A DNA stretch of 64,000 bases from Providencia hangzhouensis (GTDB taxonomy: Bacteria; Pseudomonadota; Gammaproteobacteria; Enterobacterales; Enterobacteriaceae): the NCBI RefSeq assembly GCF_029193595.2, contig NZ_CP135052.1, forward strand, positions 2,108,001 through 2,172,000, given 5' to 3'. The notes under the pieces are model-generated. The model did no database searches. It was not told where the DNA came from and was given only the letters and a program-made list of their open reading frames with translations. Within the stretch, counting starts at the first letter, position 1. Each line of letters opens with the position of its first letter. A program made the position numbers and the translations under genes. Below, piece by piece: positions 51,269-60,939 of the stretch.

Positions 51269-51306
51269 AACCACTTATCCCGTTATTTTAATCGAGATAA
51301 GTGGTT
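51269..51306. terminator. Hairpin between convergent receptor gene and xseA
   Basis: AACCACTTATC pairs perfectly with GATAAGTGGTT (11 bp) around a 16-base loop between the two stop codons. There is no T-run on either strand. A shared 3' role is inferred from position. Confidence 0.5.
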
Positions 51307-51313
51307 AAAATAA

Positions 51314-52681
51314 TCACTTCGATACTCTTTTGGTTTTAACTTTCTCAATGTGGGTAATTTGGCTTTCAACCCAGCCATCATTAAGGCGTGTTTTCAGTGG
51401 TTGCCCTAATTTTACTTGGCTGGTTTTTTTCAACACGGTGCCTTCTGCTGTCTCACTAATACTAAAGCCGCGAGCAAGTGTTGCCAATGGGCTGACAGCT
51501 TCCATTTTCGAACACGCGACAGCAAAACGTTGACGATAGCTATTGACCAAACTCGTGATCATATTTTGCAAATGATATTGTGTTTGTTGCAACTGACGTT
51601 GTTGTTTTTGCAACTGAGGGCGTAAATCATTTTGTAGCAAACGGCGATTAACTCTTTCGAATTTAGCCGTCGAATTTTGTAGTTGCCGAGTCATCGACTG
51701 TGCTAGCTTTTGTTGCAATAAATTAAGTTGATTATATTGCCGTGCCAAACGTAATTGCGGGTGCTGTTGTTGTAAACGGTGATGCAAACGAGCAAATCTT
51801 TGTTGTTGGCCTGCCACGTAATAATCCATTGCCATTTCAAGGTGTTGCTGTGCAGATTTTAACTGCCGCAGCATTTCTAGCTGGTTACGGCTAACAAGCT
51901 CGGCTGCCGCAGATGGGGTTGGTGCTCTTACGTCCGCTACATAGTCCGCAATCGTCACATCGGTTTCATGACCAACAGCACTAATTATAGGCAGTTGACT
52001 AGCAAAAATAGCTCTAGCAACGATTTCTTCATTAAATGCCCACAAATCTTCAAGGGAGCCCCCACCGCGACCGACAATTAACACATCACATTCTTGACGC
52101 AAATTTGCTAGCTCAATCATTCGAGCAATTTGTGCTGGTGCCATTTCGCCTTGAACGGCCGTTGGATAGATAATGATAGGCAGAGAAGGATCCCGGCGGC
52201 GTAAAATATTTAAAATATCATGTAGGGCTGCACCGGTTGCTGATGTAATGATACCGACAGATTTAGCAGGGCTAGGTAGCGGTTTTTTATGAATAATATC
52301 AAATAAGCCTTGTGCGCTTAGCGTTTGTTTTAATAGTTCAAAACGCTGTTGCAGTAAGCCCTCACCGGCTGGCTGCATACTTTCAAGGATTAATTGGTAG
52401 TCACCTCGAGGTTCATATAAAGTCACTGTCGCTCTAACCAAAACTTGCTGGCCATTTTGTGGGCGGAAAGTGACACGTGCATTCTGCCCACGGAACATTG
52501 CCGCACGTACCTGTGCTCGGTCATCTTTTAAGGTTAAGTACCAATGACCTGAACTTGGTTGTGAAAAATTGGAAATTTCAGCGGTTAACCAAATACGGCC
52601 CATTTGGTTATCAAGAAGTTCTCGAACAGTCTGGTTAAGCTTGCTAACCGAGTAAATTGCGTTATTTTGTGAAGTCGACAT
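51314..52681 (-). CDS. xseA: Exodeoxyribonuclease VII large subunit XseA
   Basis: This 455-residue subunit has an N-terminal OB fold (about 20-110, [20 protein letters not shown]) and a catalytic domain with [31 protein letters not shown] and [24 protein letters not shown] long Gln-rich coiled coil follows (about 275-390) before the C-terminal segment. It degrades single-stranded DNA with XseB. It is divergent from guaB, the conserved enterobacterial arrangement. Confidence 0.96.
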   Translation of the reverse strand: MSTSQNNAIYSVSKLNQTVRELLDNQMGRIWLTAEISNFSQPSSGHWYLTLKDDRAQVRAAMFRGQNARVTFRPQNGQQVLVRATVTLYEPRGDYQLILESMQPAGEGLLQQRFELLKQTLSAQGLFDIIHKKPLPSPAKSVGIITSATGAALHDILNILRRRDPSLPIIIYPTAVQGEMAPAQIARMIELANLRQECDVLIVGRGGGSLEDLWAFNEEIVARAIFASQLPIISAVGHETDVTIADYVADVRAPTPSAAAELVSRNQLEMLRQLKSAQQHLEMAMDYYVAGQQQRFARLHHRLQQQHPQLRLARQYNQLNLLQQKLAQSMTRQLQNSTAKFERVNRRLLQNDLRPQLQKQQRQLQQTQYHLQNMITSLVNSYRQRFAVACSKMEAVSPLATLARGFSISETAEGTVLKKTSQVKLGQPLKTRLNDGWVESQITHIEKVKTKRVSK

Positions 52682-52773
52682 GTGAGCCAGATCAAATTTT
52701 AAAACAATGACTTAATCGATAGATACTAACGCAGTTATAGGAGTTATCAAGTTTTTTTTCAAAAAAACGCTGG

Positions 52774-54319
<1,546 letters not shown>

Positions 54320-54404
54320 TCGATAAAGTTTCTCAGGGTGGCGCATTCATTTGATTGCGTCACCGATTCTTATTTTTGACTTGAATTTTTGGAATTCTCC
54401 TCAA

Positions 54405-55982
54405 ATGACAACAAATATCCATAAACATCGCATTCTTATTCTTGATTTCGGCTCGCAATATACACAGCTGATCGCCCGTCGTATTCGTGAAATTGGCGTT
54501 TACTGTGAACTCTGGGCGTGGGACGTTACAGAAGAACAAATTCGAGGATTTAATCCAAACGGTATTATTCTTTCTGGCGGGCCAGAAAGTACGACTGAGT
54601 CAGATAGCCCACGTGCTCCTGATTACGTATTTAATGCAGGTGTTCCTGTATTAGGTATTTGTTATGGCATGCAAACCATGTCAATGCAGTTGGGTGGTGC
54701 AGTTGAAGTCTCTGGTGAACGTGAGTTCGGTTATGCCAATGTCGAAATCACTGAGCAATGTGAATTATTCCGTGATATTCATGACTCTCTGAACGAAGCT
54801 GGCAAGCCAGTACTTGATGTCTGGATGAGCCATGGTGATAAAGTTACAGCTATCCCTGCAGAGTTTAAAACTATCGCCAGCACGCCAAGCTGCCCATATG
54901 CCATCATGGCAAATGAAGAGAAGAAATTCTACGGTGTTCAATTCCACCCAGAAGTGACTCACACTCACCAAGGCCTAAATATTTTAACGCGTTTTGTGAA
55001 AGATATTTGCCAATGTGAAGCCCTGTGGACACCAGCTGCAATTATCGAAGACACAGTAGCGCGTTTAAAAGAGCAAATTGGTGATGACCACGTACTGCTC
55101 GCATTATCGGGTGGTGTTGATTCATCGGTTACGGCATTGCTATTAAACCGTGCAATTGGTAAACGTTTAACCTGTGTGTTCGTTGATAACGGTTTATTGC
55201 GTTTAAACGAAGCAGACCAAGTAATGGAAATGTTCGCAGGTAAATTTGACCTGAACATCATCCATGCAAAAGCTGAAGATCGCTTCTTAAATGCATTAGC
55301 TGGGATCAGCGATCCAGAAGCTAAACGTAAGAAAATTGGCCACGTATTTATCGAAGTATTTGATGAAGAGTCATCTAAGCTGCCTAATATCAAATGGTTG
55401 GCTCAAGGAACAATTTACCCAGACGTTATCGAATCAGCAGCATCAGCAACCGGTAAAGCACACGTTATCAAGTCTCACCATAACGTAGGTGGTCTGCCGG
55501 ATGACATGAAACTTGGTTTAGTTGAGCCATTAAAAGAATTGTTTAAAGATGAAGTCCGTAAAATTGGTCTCGAATTAGGCCTCCCGTACGATATGCTGTA
55601 TCGCCACCCATTCCCAGGCCCAGGTTTAGGGGTTCGCGTGTTAGGTGAAGTGAAGAAAGAGTACTGTGACTTATTACGTCGTGCAGATGCTATCTTTATT
55701 GAAGAACTGCACAAAGCAGATTTATATCATAAAGTTAGCCAAGCATTTACCGTATTTTTACCTGTCCGCTCTGTCGGTGTTATGGGTGATGGCCGTAAAT
55801 ACGACTGGGTTGTTTCACTACGTGCAGTTGAAACCATCGACTTTATGACCGCTCATTGGGCGCATTTACCTTATGACTTCTTAGGCCGCGTTTCAAACCG
55901 CATCATTAATGAAGTCGATGGTATTTCCCGTGTTGTTTATGATATCAGCGGCAAACCACCTGCGACTATTGAGTGGGAATAA
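54405..55982 (+). CDS. guaA: GMP synthase (glutamine-hydrolysing) GuaA
   Basis: This 525-residue enzyme aminates XMP to GMP. The class I glutaminase domain (about 9-207) has its nucleophile in [10 protein letters not shown] and His-Glu in QFHPEVTH. The ATP-pyrophosphatase domain has [13 protein letters not shown], and the C-terminal dimerisation domain ends PPATIEWE. The ATG at 54405 gives the E. coli length. The gene is intact although an integrated element starts just beyond it. In such insertions the last codons are normally restored by the element. Confidence 0.97.
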   Translation: MTTNIHKHRILILDFGSQYTQLIARRIREIGVYCELWAWDVTEEQIRGFNPNGIILSGGPESTTESDSPRAPDYVFNAGVPVLGICYGMQTMSMQLGGAVEVSGEREFGYANVEITEQCELFRDIHDSLNEAGKPVLDVWMSHGDKVTAIPAEFKTIASTPSCPYAIMANEEKKFYGVQFHPEVTHTHQGLNILTRFVKDICQCEALWTPAAIIEDTVARLKEQIGDDHVLLALSGGVDSSVTALLLNRAIGKRLTCVFVDNGLLRLNEADQVMEMFAGKFDLNIIHAKAEDRFLNALAGISDPEAKRKKIGHVFIEVFDEESSKLPNIKWLAQGTIYPDVIESAASATGKAHVIKSHHNVGGLPDDMKLGLVEPLKELFKDEVRKIGLELGLPYDMLYRHPFPGPGLGVRVLGEVKKEYCDLLRRADAIFIEELHKADLYHKVSQAFTVFLPVRSVGVMGDGRKYDWVVSLRAVETIDFMTAHWAHLPYDFLGRVSNRIINEVDGISRVVYDISGKPPATIEWE

Positions 55983-55985
55983 TAT
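55958..55985. other. Probable attachment site (attL) at the 3' end of guaA
   Basis: The last codons of guaA are a known target of one group of tyrosine integrases, and an integrase gene of a different character starts 218 bp further on. The repeat partner (attR) would be outside the window, so the exact core cannot be fixed. The position is inferred from context. Confidence 0.4.
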
Positions 55986-56024
55986 AGTTATTGTTGATAA
56001 CAGTTTTTAGTTATCGATAAATTC

Positions 56025-56055
56025 AAAGGCATCAGTTAGTTACTGGTGCCTTTTT
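56025..56055 (+). terminator. Intrinsic terminator of guaBA
   Basis: AAAGGCA and CAGT pair with ACTG and TGCCTTT (one T-G pair) around TAGTT, followed by T residues. It lies between copies of a 13-bp direct repeat, TAACAGTTTTTAG (55998-56010 and 56061-56073). Confidence 0.85.
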
Positions 56056-56096
56056 GTTTTTAACAGTTTTTAGCAGTTGACAATTGCTGATAATTT

Positions 56097-56200
56097 TGAC
56101 GGTATATATGACGGTATCAGAAATAATAATGACTAAATTGATAACTTAATACCGTCGCTAAAAACATAAAAATGACGGTATCACGCAAAGGAATACCGAC
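56097..56200. repeat. TGACGGTAT repeat cluster upstream of the integrase
   Basis: TGACGGTAT occurs at 56097-56105, 56109-56117 and 56173-56181. An inverted copy with one change lies at 56149-56157, and a one-mismatch inverted copy (ATACCGAC) lies at 56193-56200. Further copies fall inside the integrase gene at 56371, 56461 (one change) and 56505 (inverted). They may be arm-type sites for the integrase or an excisionase, or operators for its promoter. Confidence 0.7.
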
Positions 56201-57406
56201 GTGTTAACCGATAAAAAATTAAAGAGCTTAAAGCCAGAAGATAAGCTATATAAGGTAGCTGATCGTGACGGTTTGTATGTTGCTGTTACAAAAACTGGTT
56301 CTATATCATTTAGATATGATTACCGCTTTAATGGGCGTAGAGAAACGATAACGTTTGGACGCTACAGCGATGACGGTATTACACTTGCAGAAGCAAGAGA
56401 AATGCTAATCGACGCCAAAAAGACGCTGAACGCAGGAGTATCACCAGCTTCACAGAAGCGAGACGGTATTACAAAGCGAAAAGTAGGGTTTACCCTGAAA
56501 GACTATACCGTCAAATATCTATCAGAAACCCGGTTCGCAGACAGCACGCTAGATATGAAGACTGCTATTGTCGAAAGGGATCTATACCCAACACTGGGTA
56601 AACTACAGCTAGAAGAAATCACAACACAAAAGGTTAGAGCCTTATGTGAAAAAATTAAAGAGCGTGGCGGTAATTCTACAGCTTTGCAGATACGTGAAAT
56701 TGTTGGCTCTGTGTTCGACTACGTTATTGATCGTGGCTATGAGATAGAAAACCCTGTTAGCAGTATTAAAGCTTCATCCATCGCTACATTTGAGGCACGC
56801 GATAGGGCAATGACAGCTAAAGAAGTTGGTATATTCTTTAATGAACTAGAAAATTATAGCTGTTATCCAACGCTTAAATTAGCCGTTAAGTTCGTGCTAT
56901 TAACTTTAGTTAGAAAAAGTGAGTTTATAAAAGCGACTTGGGATGAGATTGATTTTGATGAGAGATGCTGGATCATACCTAAGGCAAGAATGAAAAGAAG
57001 AAGGGCGCACGTAATCTATTTATCCGAACAAGCCTACGACATGCTTGTTGGGTTTAAGGCCTGTGCTATGGGTAGTAATTATTTAGTTCCTGGTCGATAT
57101 GATATAAGCAAGCCGCTTTCTAATGCTGCGTTAAATAACGTAATTGACGGTGTTGTTAAGCGTATAAATGCGAAGGGGATTAATTTTGAACCGTTGACAG
57201 TCCATGATTTGAGAAGAACCGCCAGCACACTGCTACATGAAGCTGGCTTCAATTCTGACTGGATAGAAAAGTGCTTAGCCCACGAACAAAAAGGCGTACG
57301 TGCTGTTTATAACAAAGCAGAGTATGCAGAGCAGCGCCGCGATATGCTACAGCAGTGGGCTAATATGGTGGATGGTTGGATAGAAAAAGAGAAGGGTAAA
57401 ATTTAA
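56201..57406 (+). CDS. Tyrosine-type site-specific integrase
   Basis: This 401-residue integrase has an N-terminal arm-binding domain (DUF4102-like, VADRDGLYVAVTKTGSISFRYDY), a SAM-like core-binding region (about 100-195) and a catalytic domain. The catalytic residues seen are Arg in LLTLVRKSEF, His-Arg in VHDLRRTASTLLHE, His in CLAHEQKG and the Tyr in VYNKAEYAEQ. The start is GTG with AAAGGA about nine bases upstream. Its place directly after guaA suggests it integrates at the guaA 3' end. It reads toward the oppositely directed prophage genes. Confidence 0.93.
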   Translation: MLTDKKLKSLKPEDKLYKVADRDGLYVAVTKTGSISFRYDYRFNGRRETITFGRYSDDGITLAEAREMLIDAKKTLNAGVSPASQKRDGITKRKVGFTLKDYTVKYLSETRFADSTLDMKTAIVERDLYPTLGKLQLEEITTQKVRALCEKIKERGGNSTALQIREIVGSVFDYVIDRGYEIENPVSSIKASSIATFEARDRAMTAKEVGIFFNELENYSCYPTLKLAVKFVLLTLVRKSEFIKATWDEIDFDERCWIIPKARMKRRRAHVIYLSEQAYDMLVGFKACAMGSNYLVPGRYDISKPLSNAALNNVIDGVVKRINAKGINFEPLTVHDLRRTASTLLHEAGFNSDWIEKCLAHEQKGVRAVYNKAEYAEQRRDMLQQWANMVDGWIEKEKGKI

Positions 57407-57411
57407 GAGGT

Positions 57412-57597
57412 TTATTTTTCTGTGTCTAAAACTTTTGTGGCCAGTAAAGTTGATAGCATCGATACACCAACCACCAGCCAAAATACGGAATAAAAAAGCC
57501 GATCAATAATTACTGGGCGGCTATCGTTTTCGCTACCAATTGCAGAGAAAACATAACCTGCAATCCATGCGTACGCTATCAAAATTAGCTCAATCAA
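57412..57597 (-). CDS. Small two-helix membrane protein, function unknown
   Basis: This 61-residue protein has two hydrophobic segments (about 3-20, ILIAYAWIAGYVF, and 35-53, VFWLVVGVSMLSTLL). The start is TTG with a perfect AAGGAGG six bases upstream, located inside the end of the methyltransferase gene with an 8-bp overlap. This supports it being real. It is the last gene of the leftward prophage operon. I do not recognise the family. Confidence 0.6.
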   Translation of the reverse strand: MIELILIAYAWIAGYVFSAIGSENDSRPVIIDRLFYSVFWLVVGVSMLSTLLATKVLDTEK

Positions 57598-58243
57598 TGG
57601 TAGCCTCCTTGGTTATAAATTGTGGTCCAGTAAGTTCAATGCTGTTATTCGGGCATTCATTACCCCAAGCATCCCAATCTTGTGACATGTCACGCGCAAA
57701 CAATTCTATGCGATTAACGTCACCGTATAATTTTTCAAGCCTATTTTTAACCTCCCAAGGCTTTTGACTGTGTTCACCCAAGCAACTAAACACAACCTGT
57801 TTAACACTAGCGCTCATACGCTCTAAGCCATTGCCGCGAGTCGCTATTAATACATCCTCGCTATTGGCTCTGGTGTAGTTGCCACCATTCATTTTGGTTT
57901 CAGCATTGAGTAGATCCAGCATGTCATGAAAATCAAATAAGGTTCCATTTTGTAGCGCTTTATCGAAACGCTCATGCGCTAGTGAATTGAACTTAACCCA
58001 TGTAAAGGCTTTTGACGTGCGAACCGTAAAGCCCCATGCTTTAGCTAACTCAAATGCTTCTTGCACAAAGTTACCTGTGTACCACATGGCAAGGACTGAG
58101 TTTTCGGCGGCGATGGTATGAACGGGGAGGTGTTTTAAATCAAATAGGCTGGTGGTTTGGTAGTGATTATTTGCGGCACCGTTGGAAACTTTATTGCTGT
58201 ATTGCCAAGGGGGATCGCAATAAATGAGGCTGTATTTTTTCAT
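57590..58243 (-). CDS. MT-A70-type adenine-N6 DNA methyltransferase
   Basis: This 217-residue methyltransferase has the catalytic DPPW motif in LIYCDPPWQY near the N-terminus, and GNYTRANSEDVLIATRGNG in the family position. Its small size and phage setting fit stand-alone phage adenine methyltransferases, which may protect phage DNA from host restriction or modulate expression. No restriction enzyme partner is visible. It overlaps the small membrane gene after it and follows the 59-residue zinc-ribbon gene by 6 bp. Confidence 0.85.
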   Translation of the reverse strand: MKKYSLIYCDPPWQYSNKVSNGAANNHYQTTSLFDLKHLPVHTIAAENSVLAMWYTGNFVQEAFELAKAWGFTVRTSKAFTWVKFNSLAHERFDKALQNGTLFDFHDMLDLLNAETKMNGGNYTRANSEDVLIATRGNGLERMSASVKQVVFSCLGEHSQKPWEVKNRLEKLYGDVNRIELFARDMSQDWDAWGNECPNNSIELTGPQFITKEATID

Positions 58244-58249
58244 TGTTAC

Positions 58250-58429
58250 CTACATTATATTAATTACCTTTCTAAAATAGAATGCAACTCTCAAAGCGAA
58301 AATATCAAACTTATTTTTGTTGTTTAATGCAACTCTATAATATTCACATTTTTCACAAGAGCATTCATAATAAAATAACTCTTCTTTGTTGAGTTTCTTA
58401 TTACACCATACACAACGAGTTTTATTCAT
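58250..58429 (-). CDS. Small Cys-rich (zinc-ribbon-like) phage protein
   Basis: This 59-residue frame runs from an ATG at 58429 that overlaps the preceding gene's stop by 4 bp (ATGA). The N-terminal half has CVWC and then CSCEKC, a four-cysteine zinc-ribbon pattern. The rest is Asn/Lys/Phe-rich. The coding evidence is the tight overlap on one side and a 6-bp gap to the methyltransferase on the other. Function is unknown. Confidence 0.6.
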   Translation of the reverse strand: MNKTRCVWCNKKLNKEELFYYECSCEKCEYYRVALNNKNKFDIFALRVAFYFRKVINIM

Positions 58430-58665
58430 TTGTATAATCCAGTTTCTTTAGCTGCTTTTTCAACATCACTATGAAATAAAGCTAATCGGTTAATTAAATC
58501 TTCCGTTGGCTCAGTAGCGTTAATTACTTCTTTCCATAGCGCAGTACATCTTATTTGAAGCTTTCCTCCTATTTCAGCGTTACGTAATCGAATCATCCCA
58601 GTATCTTGCGCATCAAAATTCAAGCGGGTAAATAACGAATTAAGTATTTTTCTTTTATCTTCCAC
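58426..58665 (-). CDS. Phage protein of unknown function
   Basis: This 79-residue protein starts at GTG 58665, with GGGGAGG about six bases upstream. A GTG five codons earlier lacks such a site. It is helical and charged (EDKRKILNSLFTRLNF, ending EKAAKETGLYK), and I do not recognise a family. It overlaps the small exported gene before it by 11 bp and the zinc-ribbon gene after it by 4 bp, typical of compact phage operons. Confidence 0.6.
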   Translation of the reverse strand: MEDKRKILNSLFTRLNFDAQDTGMIRLRNAEIGGKLQIRCTALWKEVINATEPTEDLINRLALFHSDVEKAAKETGLYK

Positions 58666-58816
58666 GAATAACCTCCCCACAAACTATCTCAACATCCCGC
58701 ACCATCATTAATTGACTGGCACGGCTCTCGCATTCTTGCTGTGTGTATATTTGCTTAGATACAGGCACAGCAGAACCCTGTATTAGCATGAGTAATACAT
58801 ATCCGATTATTTGCAT
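58655..58816 (-). CDS. Tiny exported phage protein, two cysteines
   Basis: This 53-residue frame starts at ATG 58816, two bases after the stop of the previous gene. It has a short signal-peptide-like core (IIGYVLLMLIQGSAVPVS), then a small hydrophilic part with two cysteines (QQECES and EIVCGE). Its end overlaps the next gene start by 11 bp. A periplasmic role is inferred. It might alternatively be a small lipid-free lysis or exclusion factor. Confidence 0.5.
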   Translation of the reverse strand: MQIIGYVLLMLIQGSAVPVSKQIYTQQECESRASQLMMVRDVEIVCGEVIRGR

Positions 58817-58818
58817 GG

Positions 58819-59112
58819 TTATTTATCTAGGCGGTAGAGTGGAATATTAACTGATTCTGAACTTTGCCTCTCAGCAAACAAATAAGTGAATATTTTTAAA
58901 TCTGAAATATCTTTTTCTGATGCATAAACAACAGGCTGTAAGTTGTTAATTCGCTCAATCTCATTACATAATTGAATTAACATTTTAGGGTGAATTAATT
59001 TATCCCAATCATTCAGCCTAAAAGTAAACTCTTCATTCTCAAGTTCAGCTTTAATTAATGACTCACTACGTTTTTTTAATTCTTTCGCGTATTCTAACAA
59101 TTCTTTATTCAT
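58819..59112 (-). CDS. Phage protein of unknown function
   Basis: This 97-residue, mostly helical protein (MNKELLEYAKELKKRSESLI) contains a central segment LIQLCNEIERINNLQ. It starts inside the last 8 bp of the preceding gene and ends two bases before the next one. The ending region ESVNIPLYRLDK carries no motif I know. The operon position is the main support. Confidence 0.62.
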   Translation of the reverse strand: MNKELLEYAKELKKRSESLIKAELENEEFTFRLNDWDKLIHPKMLIQLCNEIERINNLQPVVYASEKDISDLKIFTYLFAERQSSESVNIPLYRLDK

Positions 59113-59359
59113 TTTTTATTTTCACTCCGTTGCTGATTAGTTTTCTTATTACTATATCTGCATTGAAATACCAGTTCCCGTGCATTTGTATTGGTTTTGG
59201 TATCTCAATTTCTAAGTTTTCGCGTGACTCTTGCCAGCCCTCCCACATCATTTGAATTAAGCTATATTTATAATCATCAATATCTTTTTTGTTCTTTTTT
59301 TCTGTTGATAATTTTCTTTTTATTAATACCGCTTCAAACTGCCGCCTTGATTTATCCAT
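59105..59359 (-). CDS. Phage protein of unknown function
   Basis: This 84-residue basic protein (RRQFEAVLIKRKLSTEKKNK) has an acidic-aromatic middle (LIQMMWEGWQESRENLEIEI) of a kind I recall in lambdoid prophage early-region proteins. AGGAG lies five bases before the ATG. It sits immediately downstream of a terminator, so it probably needs its own promoter or read-through. Confidence 0.62.
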   Translation of the reverse strand: MDKSRRQFEAVLIKRKLSTEKKNKKDIDDYKYSLIQMMWEGWQESRENLEIEIPKPIQMHGNWYFNADIVIRKLISNGVKIKNE

Positions 59360-59382
59360 TCTTACTCCTGAATTTTAGGTAT

Positions 59383-59405
59383 AAAAAACCCTGCTAGTGC
59401 AGGGT
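59383..59405 (-). terminator. Intrinsic terminator of the prophage membrane-protein gene
   Basis: On the reverse strand ACCCTGC pairs with GCAGGGT around a four-base loop and TTTTTT follows. The stem touches the last base of the stop codon of the 230-residue gene. It would insulate that gene from the downstream operon. Confidence 0.82.
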
Positions 59406-60097
59406 CATGTCATATCTTCTATTTTTTCATATATTTTATATATTTTTTGTTTTATTAAAATCAAATCACCGTTGACAAACCTATTTAATATTTCCACTTT
59501 TTGAGTATCTTTTAAATTATAATTTTTCATTGAAGATATAATTGTTCTATCTATAATATTTTTTAATTCGATTATTGTGAAATTCACATCTTCAACTATA
59601 ATCATCAAATCCATGCTAGTCATGAATCTGTTTTTCATTGATTCACGCATCATTTCATCTGTAGAGTTTGTAGCTATAGTTTTGCTATTTATAAACTCAT
59701 TGTGTTTCCCGAAAGCATTTAGTGTTAAGTATTTATTTCTTTTGACTGTACATGAAATACTTGCATATTTTGATGCGAAATCACTGTTAGTGAATTTTTC
59801 AATATCCTCAATTGCAATTAACACTTCACTCAAGGAGGTTACTAGATTTCTTTTGATAAAACGGTCAATAACCATTTGTTTTTTTTCTGCTTCATTTTTT
59901 TCTAGAGAATACACTACAATTGTAGCAAATATACCAAGTGCCGACAGGAAACCGAACCCTGAAGATACTTTATTTGAGTAATCCATTTTTGAATAATAAA
60001 TAAATGAAATGCCAAGAAAAAAAATAACTAAACACAATATAATTAAAAAAGCAGTTTTCATTGCACTGCAAAAAAAATCCTCTTTTTTGTAAGACAT
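59405..60097 (-). CDS. Prophage two-helix membrane protein (possible moron or exclusion factor)
   Basis: This 230-residue protein has two membrane helices (about 14-36 and 45-63). A cytosolic Lys/Ile/Asn-rich helical domain follows, with no recognised motif. A very good AAGGAGGAG precedes the ATG and a strong terminator follows the stop. Base composition is markedly more AT-rich than the genes on either side. The layout (helices, cytosolic domain, own terminator) resembles lysogenic-conversion genes such as superinfection-exclusion or abortive-infection proteins. That role is inference only. Confidence 0.72.
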   Translation of the reverse strand: MSYKKEDFFCSAMKTAFLIILCLVIFFLGISFIYYSKMDYSNKVSSGFGFLSALGIFATIVVYSLEKNEAEKKQMVIDRFIKRNLVTSLSEVLIAIEDIEKFTNSDFASKYASISCTVKRNKYLTLNAFGKHNEFINSKTIATNSTDEMMRESMKNRFMTSMDLMIIVEDVNFTIIELKNIIDRTIISSMKNYNLKDTQKVEILNRFVNGDLILIKQKIYKIYEKIEDMT

Positions 60098-60166
60098 AGC
60101 TCCTCCTTATCCAAAGCAGGGATCATACTCACATCCATGTGACTAATCCACTGTCAAAATACCTCC
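60098..60166 (-). promoter_or_regulatory. Possible promoter/operator for the prophage membrane-protein gene
   Basis: On the reverse strand TTGACA and TATGAT occur 24 bp apart, and between them lies an inverted repeat TCACAT-GG-ATGTGA. The spacing is too long for a standard promoter, so one hexamer may be wrong. The palindrome could be a repressor site. Confidence 0.3.
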
Positions 60167-60622
60167 TTAGTTCGCTTTTTTGAACTCAACCACCCATACC
60201 CATTCGTTATTAATCCAACTATCAATTCCGTATATTGCATTCCACATCAAAGCAAACTCAGATGAGTAAGCGCTTAGCTTCCCATCGAACCCTTCGGCTT
60301 TAGCATCGCGTTCACTGATATCATTTACTTGCTGCAGCCAAACATCATTAATCTCAATTTTCCCTTTGATATTACCGTCCTTGTCTGCAATGTTGATGAT
60401 GTCTCCAATTTCACCGTACGGGCAATCAGGGTCAATAAATCCATGTCGCCATGCAGCGCATACTTGCTCTGATAGTGTGTAACCTTCTTGCCATGCACCA
60501 AGCTTGCGTAACTCTTCCTCGGTTACTTTTGGTTGTGGTTCAATCGGTCTACGTGTCTGCGTTTTTCTACCATTCATGACAGCCGCTAACATTGCATCGT
60601 TAAACTTTATTCTGTCTTTCAT
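60167..60622 (-). CDS. ASCH-like phage protein
   Basis: This 151-residue protein begins with IKFNDAMLAAVMNGRKTQTRRPI, then CPYGEIGDIINI and DVWLQQVNDISERDAKAEGF, the pattern of ASCH-domain proteins common in phage early regions. ASCH folds resemble PUA RNA-binding domains, and related EVE/ASCH proteins bind modified bases. The function here is unknown. The ATG lies at the end of the ClpX-type zinc-finger gene, with a one-base overlap. Confidence 0.72.
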   Translation of the reverse strand: MKDRIKFNDAMLAAVMNGRKTQTRRPIEPQPKVTEEELRKLGAWQEGYTLSEQVCAAWRHGFIDPDCPYGEIGDIINIADKDGNIKGKIEINDVWLQQVNDISERDAKAEGFDGKLSAYSSEFALMWNAIYGIDSWINNEWVWVVEFKKAN

Positions 60623-60939
60623 TACACCGCCTTTCTATATCCAGCTTTATATAACCGCTCTGCGTACATATAAGCGGTAGCCATACCTGTATCAGGAATA
60701 TCAAAATTACCAGCATCAACAGTTATGTTCGAGAGTGATAAATCCTTCGCCATTTGCTGAATTTCCTTTTCAGCTACCTCATTACGCTTTTTATCAGCAA
60801 GCTGTTTTGATAAATCAGCGCATTCAAAGCAAATATTCACATCACCCGCCACAATTAAATTTGCAACTCCAACATCCTTACTACAAGCTGAGCATATATT
60901 TCTCACTTTTGGTTCAAATTGTTTTTGTAACTCAATCAT
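60622..60939 (-). CDS. Phage protein with ClpX-type C4 zinc finger
   Basis: This 105-residue protein has ICSACSKDVGVANLIVAGDVNICFECADL near its start, the same cysteine spacing and hydrophobic pattern as the N-terminal zinc-binding domain of ClpX. No AAA+ domain follows; instead there is a helical tail (KKRNEVAEKEIQQMAKDL). The ATG at 60939 has AGAGGA six bases upstream and overlaps the preceding gene by 8 bp. A ClpX-like dimerising or adaptor-binding domain in a prophage could interfere with ClpXP, which is inference. Confidence 0.7.
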   Translation of the reverse strand: MIELQKQFEPKVRNICSACSKDVGVANLIVAGDVNICFECADLSKQLADKKRNEVAEKEIQQMAKDLSLSNITVDAGNFDIPDTGMATAYMYAERLYKAGYRKAV

